Shown here one piece after another: positions 34,826 through 46,743 of a stretch of 64,000 nucleotides of DNA. The translations under genes and the position numbers were made by a program. Location: positions 186,001 through 250,000 of the forward strand of contig JAUGWO010000128.1 in the NCBI GenBank assembly GCA_049724395.1, read 5' to 3'. Origin of the DNA: Spongospora subterranea f. sp. subterranea. Taxonomy: Eukaryota > Endomyxa: Phytomyxea > Phytomyxea > Plasmodiophorida. The first letter of the stretch is position 1, and each line of letters starts with the position of its first letter. Below the pieces are notes generated by a model. The model made no database searches. It saw only the letters and a program-made list of their open reading frames with translations, and was not told the DNA's origin.

Positions 34826-36406
34826 ATGCACGTCAAACCGATGTTTAATTTCTTGTTTATACTGATATCTCTAGGGGTTTTATTCGTCATGTCCGATCCT
34901 CGAGTAGATTTTATTCTGGCTACAAAAACTGCCAAAACCGGAATGCCTCAAAGCTATCGCATCGAGCCATCATTTTGGACGTCGATCCGTTCGGAGCCAA
35001 ATGACCCAGAGGCCACGGCGGAAAGGATCATTGCATCATTTGGGCTCAATGTCTGTAATATCAAGCAATTGAGGCGGAATACAGCTCTAACCTCGCCTAT
35101 GCTATATGCAGATCTATGATGGAGCCTGCTTCCAAATCGCTGCCGTTCTTGGTGGTCATGCTGATGTGGCGCGGCGACACACTCTCCGCATGCTCAGTGG
35201 AAGATCTGGCGATATCGATTTGCTAGCAGGACCACCGGCGTTTTCGTATGGAACTATGGCTGCCAAGGTCACCCCTCCAGATCTCCCATACTTTATGAGA
35301 ACCATTACCGATCAATATGTTCATTCCGATCCCTTAACTGGGAAAGCCGTTGATTGGATGGATTGGAAGGTGTGTTTGACACGTTCTCATGTTGTCGAGA
35401 CCTGATATGATGTTCCCAGCCGATAACTGGCGAGAACGCCTGGGCCAACTTAATCGGCCCGTTGCAGTCGCTTTATCTTGCTCGTGGTCAGGAGATGGTT
35501 TATGGCGACCCCGAGATCCAGCTGGCGGTGAGTCGTCTGCAGGTATTCAAAGCAATGCAGAGCCCCATCGGAGGAATATTCTATGCTGCAAATGGCACTC
35601 CAGATGTGGGAGATTATACCGAAGTCTCGGTAGAAAACAACGCCTCCACACTTGCAGGATTAAGGCTCCTTCGAGAAATACTGGAAATGGTTCATGGTCC
35701 GCCCGATAAAATCGCCTTAATCGACGAGATCTGCCACGGGATTGTTTCATTTCTACGCGAGGTCGCGTACGACAAGAAGACGGGAGTTTTCATTCAAGGC
35801 GGGGTCTTAGAGGGGGATAAGCTAATGCCAAGCAATGATTTCGCTGTTGATTGTCAGAGCTGGGGTTTGACGATCTTGGGCCAGGCCGATGTCGACTCGT
35901 GGTTCGGCACTGGAACTGCCTACAAAATCTGGGAAACTACGAAATCTCGAGCTGGGGTTTTTGACCGTCATGGGCGCCTATTGGGTGTTGGCTATACAGA
36001 TGGCCATAAGATCATGTCATCAGAATGGACGTTTGGAGCGATCAACATGTGCCGGGTTTTAGCATCTCAATATGCTAATATCGACGCCAGAATATCAGCA
36101 TCATTCGCTGCTGACGCTAAATCGATGTTCGATGGTGTCCAGTCCCTCAAGGTTCAGCTACCCGATAAGACGGTTTCATATAAATACGCGTCTGAAAGAT
36201 ATTGGATTCCTTTCGGATGGTGGGCGAACCCAGTTCCATCCATGACATCTACCTCTTGTATGATATGTATCTGTGCTATTTGCTCATGGCAGCGCTCTGA
36301 ATTACGTCCTCGTTTTGTAGGGAGCATCATGCTCGATTATGGCGTTAATCCGTTCGTACTTGGCAATGTCATAATCAGAGAACCTAGCCCAGGAGATATT
36401 GAGTGA
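34826..36406 (+). CDS. Secreted six-hairpin glycosidase-like protein
   Basis: The start MHVKPMFNFLFILISLGVLF is a signal peptide or signal anchor. The rest resembles an (alpha/alpha)6-barrel: RRHTLRMLSGRSGDIDLLAG, TGENAWANLIGPLQSLYLAR, VFKAMQSPIGGIFYAANGTP, ENNASTLAGLRLLREILEMV, DFAVDCQSWGLTILGQADVD, MSSEWTFGAINMCRVLAS, WIPFGWWANPVPSMTSTSW and DYGVNPFVLG. The repeated Gly/aromatic hairpin ends and Trp-rich openings are those of six-hairpin glycosidases. The family and substrate are not identified. Three introns (about 62, 47 and 63 nt) restore IYDGACF, PITGENAW and STSWSIML. A role in degrading or remodelling glycans outside the cell is inference. Confidence 0.65.
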
Positions 36407-36874
36407 ATTTCTAGATCAGTATCGTCACTGAAATTATCGGTCATTGTCAATTGCCATCTTTTTATTAAACACGTGATCACATTGGAGATCATATTCAACT
36501 GACCATAATCATGTGTAGTAATACCTACTAATCTGCATGGGACAAGACTGTTTCTATTCGACCATTATTGGTGTGTATCTATGAATAACAACACCAACTT
36601 CATGGTCATTTAGTGAAATGCTCAAACGCTATTGTGGCGTATCCGTTAACGGCTGTATTTCGATCTGCCTCAGGAAATCAGCTCTAGTTCTGAAGCACTT
36701 CTTATAACCATGCCAGTCGAGTTTCATCATGGTTCTAGTCCATAGCAGCTGGCCATGGGATATATTGGTTGAGTGCCATAACGGTATCAAGCTCTGAAGG
36801 CCAAGAACCCATGTGTCAAACTAGGAAATGGAAATCGACAGTCAAAAGAAGCAGATCATGAGCAGCGTTGATGA
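36407..36874. other. Intergenic, nothing recognised
   Basis: Lies between the convergent glycosidase-like gene and the PH-domain gene. No coding pattern was seen. Confidence 0.45.
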
Positions 36875-38410
36875 TCAGTGAACCTGTTGAGACGAAGAAC
36901 ATTGGATATCGATTGTGTCCTCTGCGTCCGAATACGGCAATAACGAGAAGCAGAGCCAGGGCTTGTCGCTTCCGTCCTTATAATATCGCCTGAACCGTCT
37001 GGTCTGGGGCCCGATCACTATCTGGGCGATCGAGGCCAGGAGCACCAAAGCTGGAACAAACACACCGGTTAGCGATTCCTGTGTCGTGCCACGGAAACAA
37101 TCAGGGAATGTGTCAACATCACTTTGTAATCCTCCTAATCCTGAATGGTGTTTGCTCCATATCAGCGTCTCGCCGCTCTCGTCAACCTTATAGAATCGCT
37201 TATGTGATGTTCCGAATCGATCAAATTTCAATAAATACTCTCCTTTTTGCAGAGTGGTAATCCTCTTGACCTTATTTAGCTCCCTTCTCCGTTCATATTC
37301 CTGATCGGATTCAGTATCGGCCTTGACCTGATATTCGGCCTTCTTCATCGCTGGTTTGAGTAACTTCATCTGATCCATGGCGTAAGCCCACATGGTCTCA
37401 TCAACGACCACCGATCGGCGGTTGTCTGATCTGCCCAATAACATCCCAGATGATCTGGATTTGGTCAACAGATTGCGAACATTATCTGGCAATGGGTTCT
37501 CCTTGCCGCCCACCATCGATTTATCGTTGTCTCGCATGATCTCCTCCCTCAACGCCCCCGATATTGATCGCGTATGAGCGCTGGCGAACGCCATCTCCAT
37601 CTGTGGGGATGCAATAACAGGGATCATCCCAACCTCCCCTCCTTTGCACCATGATATTAACGCCATGATATCTGTATTCCAAGCTCTACAGATATCGGCA
37701 CTCGATGCGCTTAACGATATAACGGCTCGACCACAGGTAATATTGATATTCGACCGAAAATCCTTCTCAGCGTGACAATCTCGTAATTTCATCTTATCGA
37801 TTAGGTTCAGGATCCCCTCGCTGTTTTTTTCTGAGAAGCAGATTACATCTGAGAACAGGTGCACGATCATTGCTTTTCTGCGTTGGAATAGCATCTTTTT
37901 GCATTTAAATAGACCCTCCCTGATGAAAGCTCGAGAAGGTTTCCCTCGTTCCAGGAAAGATACGAACTTTGAATAAACAGCGTCGCTATAGATTCGCCTA
38001 AATGATGAACGATCAGGAAAATCATTTGGAATTAGAACACTGATCTTTGATGATGTATCATCTGATTCGGACCCTCTGCCATCATCACCGAAACTCACCG
38101 CCTTCTTGTTTGCAGACTTTGGAGATTTGATCGGTGTTAGCGATAAACCGATTCCATGAGCTGGCTGGATCGGGCGACCATCCGTTCGAAAACAACTAGC
38201 CGAACTACTTTTGTGCTTATCGATTCTTGATTTGATTCTCGGCGATAGGACTGTATCGGTTGACGATCCTGTTGTTGTCGGGTCCAGAGTCTGGGTAATC
38301 GATCCGAGCCCATTGGTTTTTGGTTCGGATTTGGCAGTTCCACCAGCTTCACTGGTAAGGGGATTGGTACTTTCTGTTCCTGTGTCCCCTGTTTGATACC
38401 CAATTAACAT
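36875..38410 (-). CDS. PH-domain protein with disordered N-terminus
   Basis: A long minus-strand frame of 511 codons. Residues 1-130 are Ser/Thr/Gly-rich and look disordered (DPTTTGSSTDTVLSP). Residues about 130-270 form a first PH-like or RhoGEF-like fold (RRKAMIVHLFSDVICFSEKN and NITCGRAVISLSASSADICR). The C-terminal domain has the PH pattern: ITTLQKGEYLLKFDRFGTSH, KRFYKVDESGETLIWSKHH, QIVIGPQTRRFRRYYKDGSD and KPWLCFSLL. The segment before SIAQIVIGP is odd and may contain a retained short intron. PH domains bind phosphoinositides or proteins, so a membrane or signalling role is likely. The true start could be downstream of 38410. Confidence 0.7.
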   Translation of the reverse strand: MLIGYQTGDTGTESTNPLTSEAGGTAKSEPKTNGLGSITQTLDPTTTGSSTDTVLSPRIKSRIDKHKSSSASCFRTDGRPIQPAHGIGLSLTPIKSPKSANKKAVSFGDDGRGSESDDTSSKISVLIPNDFPDRSSFRRIYSDAVYSKFVSFLERGKPSRAFIREGLFKCKKMLFQRRKAMIVHLFSDVICFSEKNSEGILNLIDKMKLRDCHAEKDFRSNINITCGRAVISLSASSADICRAWNTDIMALISWCKGGEVGMIPVIASPQMEMAFASAHTRSISGALREEIMRDNDKSMVGGKENPLPDNVRNLLTKSRSSGMLLGRSDNRRSVVVDETMWAYAMDQMKLLKPAMKKAEYQVKADTESDQEYERRRELNKVKRITTLQKGEYLLKFDRFGTSHKRFYKVDESGETLIWSKHHSGLGGLQSDVDTFPDCFRGTTQESLTGVFVPALVLLASIAQIVIGPQTRRFRRYYKDGSDKPWLCFSLLPYSDAEDTIDIQCSSSQQVH

Positions 38411-38740
38411 TATTCGCTTTTGAGATGAACACGCGGACGCGTGCCAAATATCAGTCCAGTCTTACATTCCATCAATAACGGATTGCCATTGGTTTATTGA
38501 CATGATAGAAGCCGATTGTGCCGAGAATGAATACTATAAACACATTTACAAAAAGGACTGAGGTGACCGACGTTAGCGAAGCGATGCGCCGGCGACCTAG
38601 TTGTGAGCAAGCGGCTTCCTGGTTGGTTGGGAGCAAGAGGCGGAACGCAGCTGACAGGCGGCCTAGACCTTGATTCTAGACATAATAAAATACGCACTCG
38701 ACAATTCTCTCCTCCAATATCGTCCAACCTCTGGTCTATT
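38411..38740. other. Intergenic, nothing recognised
   Basis: About 330 bp between the PH gene and the gag-like fossil. It is of mixed composition with no gene pattern. Confidence 0.4.
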
Positions 38741-38742
38741 AA

Positions 38743-39366
38743 TCAACGATGGCAGGTAGCTCTGATCTCAACGTTGCTCCAGGCCGGCGAAGTTGAAGCC
38801 ACCAGGCTGTGAGGCTTCTCGTCATCGACGAATATGATCATGACCTTTCTCCTCGGCATTTCCACCGGGCTTTGCATCATGACCTCGACGATGGCAGCGT
38901 ATTGACTGTTGTGCTGAAAGGACAGACATGTCGTTGTCATGAAGTCCATATTCCCGATCCTGGAACCCGTCGCAGCATCCCGCCGAGGTGCCGCTTCCAT
39001 CAGCGCCTCCAGGTGCTTGGCCATAAACACGTCGCCACCCAGCTACTTGTTCCGATACTCCAGCGAATACCAGAAGGCCGCTCGTGCGTCTTGCGCTCGG
39101 TGTGTTTTCTTCAGGGATGACAACACTTCCAGGGCGGTTGTGCAATAGTACACGTGCGGGTACTGAGCCTCTGAGAGTGCTTGGATCAGGATCGAGAAGC
39201 AGGCTGTTTTAAATGTCGCCGACGTATCACCTACCAGGGCGTCCGGCAGGTTGAACTGCAGCAGGTGCGCTGTGAACGCGAACTCGAACTGGGCCCGATT
39301 TGCGTCATTCAGCTTCGTCCTACGAAACGCCGATGTCCGCGTCATATCTGGGCCCATAACCTGAGA
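38743..39366 (-). mobile_element. Fossil gag-like region of a Ty1/copia-type retroelement
   Basis: Minus-strand readings show FEFAFTAHLLQFNLPDALVG, QYPHVYYCTTALEVLSSLKK, AFWYSLEYRNK and VFMAKHLEALMEAAPR, then QYAAIVEVMMQSPVEMPRRK. The sequence recalls the UBN2-type gag of copia elements, but the assignment is from pattern memory only. The element is broken and only this part is visible. Its upstream side runs directly into the 18-bp minisatellite array. Confidence 0.4.
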
Positions 39367-42300
39367 AACAGATGGGCCTGGAGCAACAGATGGGCCTGGA
39401 GCAACAGATGGGCCTGGAGCAACAGATGGGCCTGGAGCAACAGATGGGCCTGGAGCAACAGTGATGGGCCTGGAGCAACAGATGGGCCTGGAGCAACTGA
39501 TGGGCCTGGAGCAACAGATGGGCCTGGAGCAACGGATGGGCCTGGAGCAACAGATGGGCCTGGAGCAACAGATGGGCCTGGAGCAACAGATGGGCCTGGA
39601 GCAACAGATGGGCCTGGAGCAACAGATGGGCCTGGAGCAACAGATGGGCCTGGAGCAACAGATGGGCCTGGAGCAACAGATGGGCCTGGAGCAACAGATG
39701 GGCCTGGAGCAACAGATGGGCCTGGAGCAACAGATGGGCCTGGAGCAACAGATGGGCCTGGAGCAACAGATGGGCCTGGAGCAACAGATGGGCCTTGAGC
39801 AACAGATGGGCCTTGAGCAACTGATGGGCCTGGAGCAACAGATGGGCCTGGAGCAACTGATGGGCCTGGAGCAACTGATGGGCCTGGAGCAACAGATGGG
39901 CCTGGAGCAACAGATGGGCCTGGAGCAACAGATGGGCCTGGAGCAACTGATGGGCCTGGAGCAACAGATGGGCCTGGAGCAACAGATGGGCCTGGAGCAA
40001 CAGATGGGCCTGGAGCAACAGATGGGCCTGGAGCAACTGATGGGCCTGGAGCAACAGATGGGCCTGGAGCAACAGATGGGCCTGGAGCAACTGATGGGCC
40101 ATGGAGCAACAGATGGGCCTGGAGCAACAGATGGGCCTGGAGCCAACTGATGGGCCTGGAGCAACAGATGGGCCTGGAGCAACAGATGGGCCTGGAGCAA
40201 CAGATGGGCCTGGAGCAACTGATGGGCCTGGAGCAACTGATGGGCCTGGAGCAACAGATGGGCCTGGAGCAACTGATGGGCCTGGAGCAACTGATGGGAT
40301 GGGCCTGGAGCAACAGATGGGCCTGGGCCTGGAGCAACAGATGGGCCTGGAGCAACTGATGGGCCTGGAGCAACAGATGGGCCTTGAGAGAACTGATGGG
40401 CCTGGAGCAACAGATGGAGCAACTGATGGGCCTGGAGCAACTGATGGGCCTGGAGCAACTGATGGGCCTGGAGCAACAGATGGGCCTGGAGCAACTGATG
40501 GGCCTGGAGCAACTGATGGGCCTGGAGCAACAGATGGGCCTGATGGGCCTGGAGCAACTGATGGGCCTGATGGGCCTGGAGCAACAACAGATGGGCCTGG
40601 AGCAACTGATGGGCCTGGAGCAACTGATGGGCCTTGGAGCAATGGGCCTGGAGCAACTGATGGGCCTGGAGCAACTGATGGGCCTGGAGCAACAGATGGG
40701 CCTGGAGCAACAGATGGGCCAACGGATGGGCCTGGAGCAACTGATGGGCCTGGAGCAACTGATGGGCCTGGAGCAACAACTGATGGGCCTGGAGCAACTG
40801 ATGGGCCTGGAGCAACTGATGGGCCTGGAGCAACAGATGGGCCTGGAGCAACAGATGGGCCTGGAGCAACTGATGGGCCTGGAGCAACAGATGGGCCTGG
40901 AGCAACTGATGGGCCTGGAGCAACAGATGGGCCTGGAGCAACAGATGGGCCTGGAGCAACAGATGGGCCTGGAGCAACTGATGGGCCTGGAGCAACAGAT
41001 GGGCCTGGAGCAACTGATGGGCCTGGAGCAACAGATGGGCCTTGAGCAACTGATGGGCCTGGAGCAACAGATGGGCCTTGAGCAACTGATGGGCCTGGAG
41101 CAACAGATGGGCCTGGAGCAACTGATGGGCCTTGAGCAACTGATGGGCCTGGAGCAACTGATGGGCCTGGAGCAACAGATGGGCCTTGAGCAACTGATGG
41201 GCCTGGAGCAACAGATGGGCCTGGAGCAACAACTGATGGGCCTGGAGCAACAGATGGGCCTGGAGCAACAGATGGGCCTGGAGCAACAGATGGGCCTGGA
41301 GCAACTGATGGGCCTGGAGCAACAGATGGGCCTGGAGCAACTGATGGGCCTGGAGCAACAGAGCCTGGAGCAACTGATGGGCCTGGAGCAACAGATGGGC
41401 CTGGAGCAACAGATGGGCCTGGAGCAACAGATGGGCCTGGAGCAACAGATGGGCCTGGAGCAACAGATGGGCCTGGAGCAACAGATGGGCCTGGAGCAAC
41501 TGATGGGCCTGGAGCAACTGATGGGCCTGGAGCAACTGATGGGCCTGGAGCAACTGATGGGCCTGGAGCAACTGATGGGCCTGGAGCAACTGATGGGCCT
41601 GGAGCAACTGATGGGCCTGGAGCAGATGGGCCTGGAGCAACAGATGGGCCTGGAGCAACTGATGGGCCTGGAGCAACTGATGGGCCTGGAGCAACTGATG
41701 GGCCTGGAGCAACTGATGGGCCTGGAGCAACAGATGGGCCTGGAGCAACTGATGGGCCTGGAGCAACAGATGGGCCTGGAGCAACAGATGGGCCTGGAGC
41801 AACAGATGGGCCTGGAGCAACAGATGGGCCTGGAGCAACAGATGGGCCTTGAGCAACAGATGGGCCTGGAGCAACAGATGGGCCTGGAGCAACAGATGGG
41901 CCTGGAGCAACAGATGGGCCTGGAGCAACAGATGGGCCTGGAGCAACAGATGGGCCTGGAGCAACTGATGGGCCTGGAGCAACTGATGGGCCTGGAGCAA
42001 CAGATGGGCCTGGAGCAACTGATGGGCCTGGAGCAACAGATGGGCCTTGAGCAACTGATGGGCCTGGAGCAACTGATGGGCCTGGAGCAACAGATGGGCC
42101 TTGAGCAACTGATGGGCCTGGAGCAACAGATGGGCCTGGAGCAACTGATGGGCCTGGAGCAACAGATGGGCCTGGAGCAACTGATGGGCCTGGAGCAACT
42201 GATGGGCCTGGAGCAACTGATGGGCCTGGAGCAACTGATGGGCCTGGAGCAACTGATGGGCCTGGAGCAACAGATGGGCCAGGAGCAACAGATGGGCCTG

Positions 42301-42518
42301 GAGCAACAGATGGGCCAGGAGCAACAGATGGGCCTGGAGCAACAGATGGGCCTGGAGCAACAGATGGGCCAGGAGCAACAGATGGGCCAGGAGCAACAGA
42401 TGGGCCAGGAGCAACAGATGGGCCTGGAGCAACAGATGGGCCTGGAGCAACAGATGGGCCTGGAGCAACAGATGGGCCTGGAGCAACAGATGGGCCTGGA
42501 GCAACAGATGGGGGCAAC
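39367..42518. repeat. Minisatellite, 18-bp unit, about 175 copies (3.1 kb)
   Basis: The unit is GATGGGCCTGGAGCAACA with a frequent CAACT variant. Because 18 is a multiple of 3, most frames stay open for long stretches. The plus strand reads MGLEQQ / MGLEQL or TDGPGA; the minus strand reads SVAPGP, LLLQAH or CCSRPI. Occasional 1-15-bp indels near 40.3-40.7 kb shift frames, and a GGGCCAGGAGC subvariant clusters at 42.27-42.42 kb. Long open frames through the array are a property of the repeat and not evidence of a gene. Confidence 0.97.
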
Positions 42519-43838
42519 TGATTTTTGCTAGATCCGCTGTCCAGAGGGGCACTTTTTATTGCACTTCTAGAATCAATGGAAAATGCAGTTCAAAGTTCCA
42601 TTCACCTTTATGTTCGCCCAGCGCCATTATATCATCAAACAGGATACAGATGGTTTAAACCTAGATGATAATCATAGCATCGTCTTAATACCTGAAACTT
42701 CAGACGTTTTTGTGCGTTTCGAGAGAGATTTGTGGCCATCGGAGAAAGACCTCATGATTACCTGTCGCTGTCATGCAAACGCGCCATTGTTATGTCGCAT
42801 CCTTGCAACACAATTTCCCGAGAGGCACAACCGTTATGAACCGCAAATAATGAAGTTGAGAGATGTAGGCGAGGAAGCAGGCTAAGGAGGGGGGACCGGA
42901 GCGGGAGCTAGAAGGAGAGAACTATAACGAGGGAGAGAGAGACGGAGATGGGAGCTAGAGGAATCGGGACGAAGACGGGAATAAAATTGATTCAAAAACG
43001 GCGTTTTAACCAAACTGAGGTTAGCTCAGTTTGGTTTTCACGGCACAGTGTGTATCAGATACAATAGAGAAAAGGTGCCTCATCAGGTTGCGCCTCCTGA
43101 CATTAAATCCCCTTCAGAAATAGGTCCCGGTCTGGTACGGTAGAAGATTGCAAATGGTAACCTTGTACGGCTACCTGTAGGACTGGGGTGGCAAAAGCTA
43201 GCAAGTCTTTCGCCGGCTCCCACGTTCGATCACATTCCTCATACCCTTCAATGTCAGGAGGCGCAACCCGATGAGGCACCTTTTCTCTATTGTATCTGAT
43301 ACACACTGTGCCGTGAAAACCAAACTGAGCTAACCTCAGTTTGGTTAAAACGCCGTTTTTGAATCAGTTTTATTCCCGTCTTCGTCCCGATTCCTCTAGC
43401 TCCCATCTCCGTCTCTCTCTCCCTCGTTATAGTTCTCTCCTTCTAGCTCCCGCTCCGGCCCCCCCTCCTTAGCCTGCTTCCTCGCCTACATCTCTCAACT
43501 TCATTATTTGCGGTTCATAACGGTTGTGCCTCTCGGGAAATTGTGTTGCAAGGATGCGACGTAACAATGGCGCGTTTGGCATGACAGCGACAGGTAATCA
43601 TGAGGTCTTTCTCCGATGGCCACAAATCTCTCTCGAAACGCACAAAAACGTCTGAAGTTTCAGGTATTAAGACGATGCTATGATTATCATCTAGGTATAA
43701 ACCATCGGTATCCTGTTTGATGATATAATGGCGCTTGGCGAACATAAAGGTGAATGGAACTTTGAACTGCATTTTCCATTGATTTTAGAAGTGCAATAAA
43801 ACGTGCCCCTCTGGACAACGGATCTAGCAAAAATCAGT
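42517..43838. mobile_element. Large palindrome with retroelement-like content, probable fossil
   Basis: Two inverted arms of about 590 bp (42517-43106 and 43249-43838) flank a 142-bp spacer. They are nearly identical, with scattered substitutions. Each arm contains an open stretch starting MQFKVPFTFMFA with RHYIIKQDTDGL and SEKDLMITCRCHA. The inner part reads EGYEECDRTWEPAKDLL, similar to the chromodomain tail of Ty3/gypsy integrases. No terminal repeats or target duplication were found. It is a broken, old fragment, and the family call is tentative. Confidence 0.55.
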
Positions 43839-44406
43839 TGCGACCTGGCATCGTCCATCTTATGGGTGGATTTGCCGCAATTGAATCCTCGTTGTTGGGC
43901 AAAACGCCGGTCTTCCGCCTCTAATTGCTCAAAAGTCTCGAATTGAGACCCGGCTTCGATAGTGCCTCCATCATCAATACTGATACGACATGGTTAAAAA
44001 ACTATGCAAATCGAAAAGAAGGTTTCATACCTTGCAACGACGTTATCTGCCTCCGCCCCCATTAGAAAAAGTGTACGGTCTTCTTGATAAAGCTCAGGGT
44101 TGCGCCACGACTGTGAGGGAAATAGTTTATAAACAAAAACTCCGCGCGCGTACCATGTTCGCGCGCATGAAAACAATATCACGATACAAATTGTATTGTT
44201 GTTTTTGGGAGTTACTGTAGTATTGTACAAAATTTTTAATTCTATAGAAAATATTTGAGTCACACATTTTACACCGAAAAAGTTAGCTAGACACCTGGGT
44301 ATCGATGGAATCCTTTTTCCAAGGGCTATCCAGTCAGCCATATTTGGCCCCAAAAACAATACAGTAATCGACGAAATCCCAACATCCACATTACAGCAAG
44401 TCGCAT
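43839..44406. other. Unassigned stretch
   Basis: Contains short frames on both strands without domains. It separates the palindrome from the mariner element. Confidence 0.4.
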
Positions 44407-44408
44407 TA

Positions 44409-45493
44409 CTCCCTCTGTCCCATAATAACTGTCGCATAAGCACTTTTTGTTTGTCCCGAATTAATGGTCGCATACCATAGATACATTACATACAGTGATT
44501 TTATTCATCCAACAGAAGGGAAACTTTATCGATTATGGTTCGATCAACGGTCAAACTTATAGGAAGGCTGCCTTCCCGCTCAAGCCTTTGTTTCAACATG
44601 TGCGGAACTTGATAGATTGTCCGCTTAGTTTTGGTCATCAAAAACCACTTCTCATCGACGTGGATAACGTCTAACAAATTCTTGAAACATGGCAGAATCG
44701 AAATCAACGGTTTCGGGTATAAGCATGGACATGCAGAAACGCAGTCGCTCAACCTTATTTGGTTCGGTAAGCGTTGGTTTGATTGAATTTGAGTGACGCC
44801 TAAAATCTCCTTTTTAACTTTCGCATCAGCGTTGATTTAGGAATGTCTATCGCAGCTGAAAGACTTCTCAGAGTCGCCCTTTTGATGAAGTGTACGGCTT
44901 CAATCTTTTTCGAAATGTCGACTTCGACGTTTTTTCTTCCACACGCACCCTTTTTTTTCTTGCCGATATTTCAGCGCAGACGCTTCCCATCATCAAAGAT
45001 TCGACCCCTCGATGCCAGATGCGGCTAACCGTTCTAAAGTGGCAGTTGATTCCGCTGCAATTCTTGCGAAGCAACCTTTTTCTGGGACTCCGTTCTGTGT
45101 GTTTGCCAATATCCGCTCATAAATCGAACGACGTTCGTCCTCTATCAAGTTAGGCGCCCGGTCTCGATGAGCTTTTTGCACCAAGCTGACCAGCGCATCA
45201 GCAGCTTCAGCCATTTCTGGTTAACCTTCGAACTCCATGATGAAAATGATCATTCCGTCAGTGTATCGTTATTTTTTGGTGAAAATATCATCCCCCATAT
45301 CATTGACGGCGTCAACTCCATATCAGCATTTATTTACTTGGCGATACCATCTTTCTCATTTTCGGCGAACAAGTTGCATCAACATTAAGCACGCGTAAAG
45401 CTACGTTTGTACAGAAAATAAACAATTTTTGTAATAAAATGCCGTTAATCCCGCAAAAATGGCGTATGCGACAGTTATTATGGGACAGAGGGA
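44409..45493 (-). mobile_element. Internally deleted mariner element with Stowaway-type terminal repeats and TA target duplication
   Basis: The left end CTCCCTCTGTCCCATAATAA (continuing CTGTCGCATA) is matched by its inverse at 45454-45493, and TA flanks both ends (44407-44408 and 45494-45495). These are the classic ends of plant Stowaway/mariner elements. The minus strand has transposase blocks: ERRSIYERILANTQNGVPEK (from 45214, MAEAADALVSLVQ), NCHFRTVSRIWHRG, and the first catalytic block LLDVIHVDEKWFLMTKTK near 44.65 kb. The second and third catalytic blocks (DNARPH and NSPDxNxLDLGFF) are missing, so the copy is internally deleted and cannot move itself. The intact ends could still be mobilised by an active relative (inference). 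Confidence 0.93.
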
Positions 45494-45507
45494 GTACAAT
45501 ATATCAT

Positions 45508-45655
45508 CAACAATATATTGTATTGGTTACCTCAACAATAACAATATATTGTATTGTTCACTTCAACAATAACAATATATTGTATTGTTCACTTCAACAA
45601 TAACAATATATTGTATTGTTCACTTCAACAATAACAATACAATAACAATAATATT
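45508..45655. repeat. AT-rich tandem repeat, 31-bp unit, about 4.5 copies
   Basis: The unit reads AACAATAACAATATATTGTATTGTTCACTTC. It contains an inverted AACAATA / TATTGTT pair and can form a hairpin. The array starts about 15 bp after the right TA of the mariner element. Confidence 0.85.
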
Positions 45656-46743
45656 GTGCGCACCTCTGCTTTGGATCAATATGGCGAGTTGACGAGACTC
45701 GTAACGGGAACGTAAATTATGAGTACAGTACGAACGAAAATCCATACAGCCGCAAAATATCATGTACTACTGTTTTTCAGGAGCATACCTAGAGCACAAC
45801 ACTGCTGTGCTGGAATACATGCGAGAAAGCGATGACAGAAATCGACATCTCAAAGAACTGGAGGTGAACGAACAGGAGGTGATGTACCGAAACGTGTTGG
45901 CATATAAATCGGTTCCTTGGTAATATTGCTCGTTGATATATTCCGAGAGGGATATATACGCGCTGCTCTTTTTGACCTTTTTCCCCGATAACATTTTGCC
46001 AGTAATCAGATCGAAGTTCTCCTTGACACTGAGCCAGTGTAGCATGTATGTGATTTCAGCATTGCTGGTGTGCTGGTTTCCCAGATTGCCCGCAACGCGA
46101 ACCATTGATCACTTATCGACGTGAATACCCTCTTGAACTCAGAATCAGCTGCGGACCCCGTGAAACGACGTAAAAACCCTTCCTGAACTTCGACAACCCC
46201 CACGCAACATTCCGAATCGTTTGCCCAGCTTCCTTACCCAAAGAACCGAATCTTTGGGATTGCAAAGATGCGGAGTTTTTTGAACTTTGACAACCCCTAC
46301 TAGCGTAGATACGGGTAATATGTGTGTGGAACGCAATAACAAAACAAAAACGAAAAGCCTCGAATTAATCGCGTTATTTACCCGTCGACGATGATTGGAA
46401 CGGTCCCCAGCTTGATCAAATCCAGGATGTACCGAGGAAATCACAAAGTAATCAACTGATCGCAAAACCCATTTGAAAAATATCAAAAGTGCTGGTTCAA
46501 ATACGCGAGCTGATTCATGAGTTTCCAACCCCTGTCGATGATGGTGCCGATTTTACAATAAGACCCGTCCTGCTCCATCGCATGTGCGAAGCCGTCCGCC
46601 AGGCAAATTTTCCAATGACCTGGTGGGGAAGCCGAGTCTTGAGGCGGTCACCACTGAGCCAGCGCCCAACTGATAAGTCGGAGAGGTTACACTCCACAGT
46701 CCTCCACGGGACATCGACGTCACCCCCGAATTCTCCATTTCAC
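45656..46743. other. Unassigned; a minus-strand frame (45767-46105) may be transposon-related
   Basis: The 112-codon frame starts MVRVAGNLGNQHTSNAEI and contains MLHWLSVKENFDLITGK and KKVKKSSAYISLSEYINEQ. Trp-Leu and Lys-rich patterns of this type occur in Myb/SANT-like proteins linked to transposons, but the match is weak. Nothing else is supported up to the O-FucT start. Confidence 0.25.

Noticed and set aside
39043-42552. Minus-strand frame of 1,169 codons and plus-strand frame of 715 codons across the repeat
   Set aside because: They are produced by an 18-bp repeat (multiple of three) that keeps most frames open, so length is not evidence of a gene.
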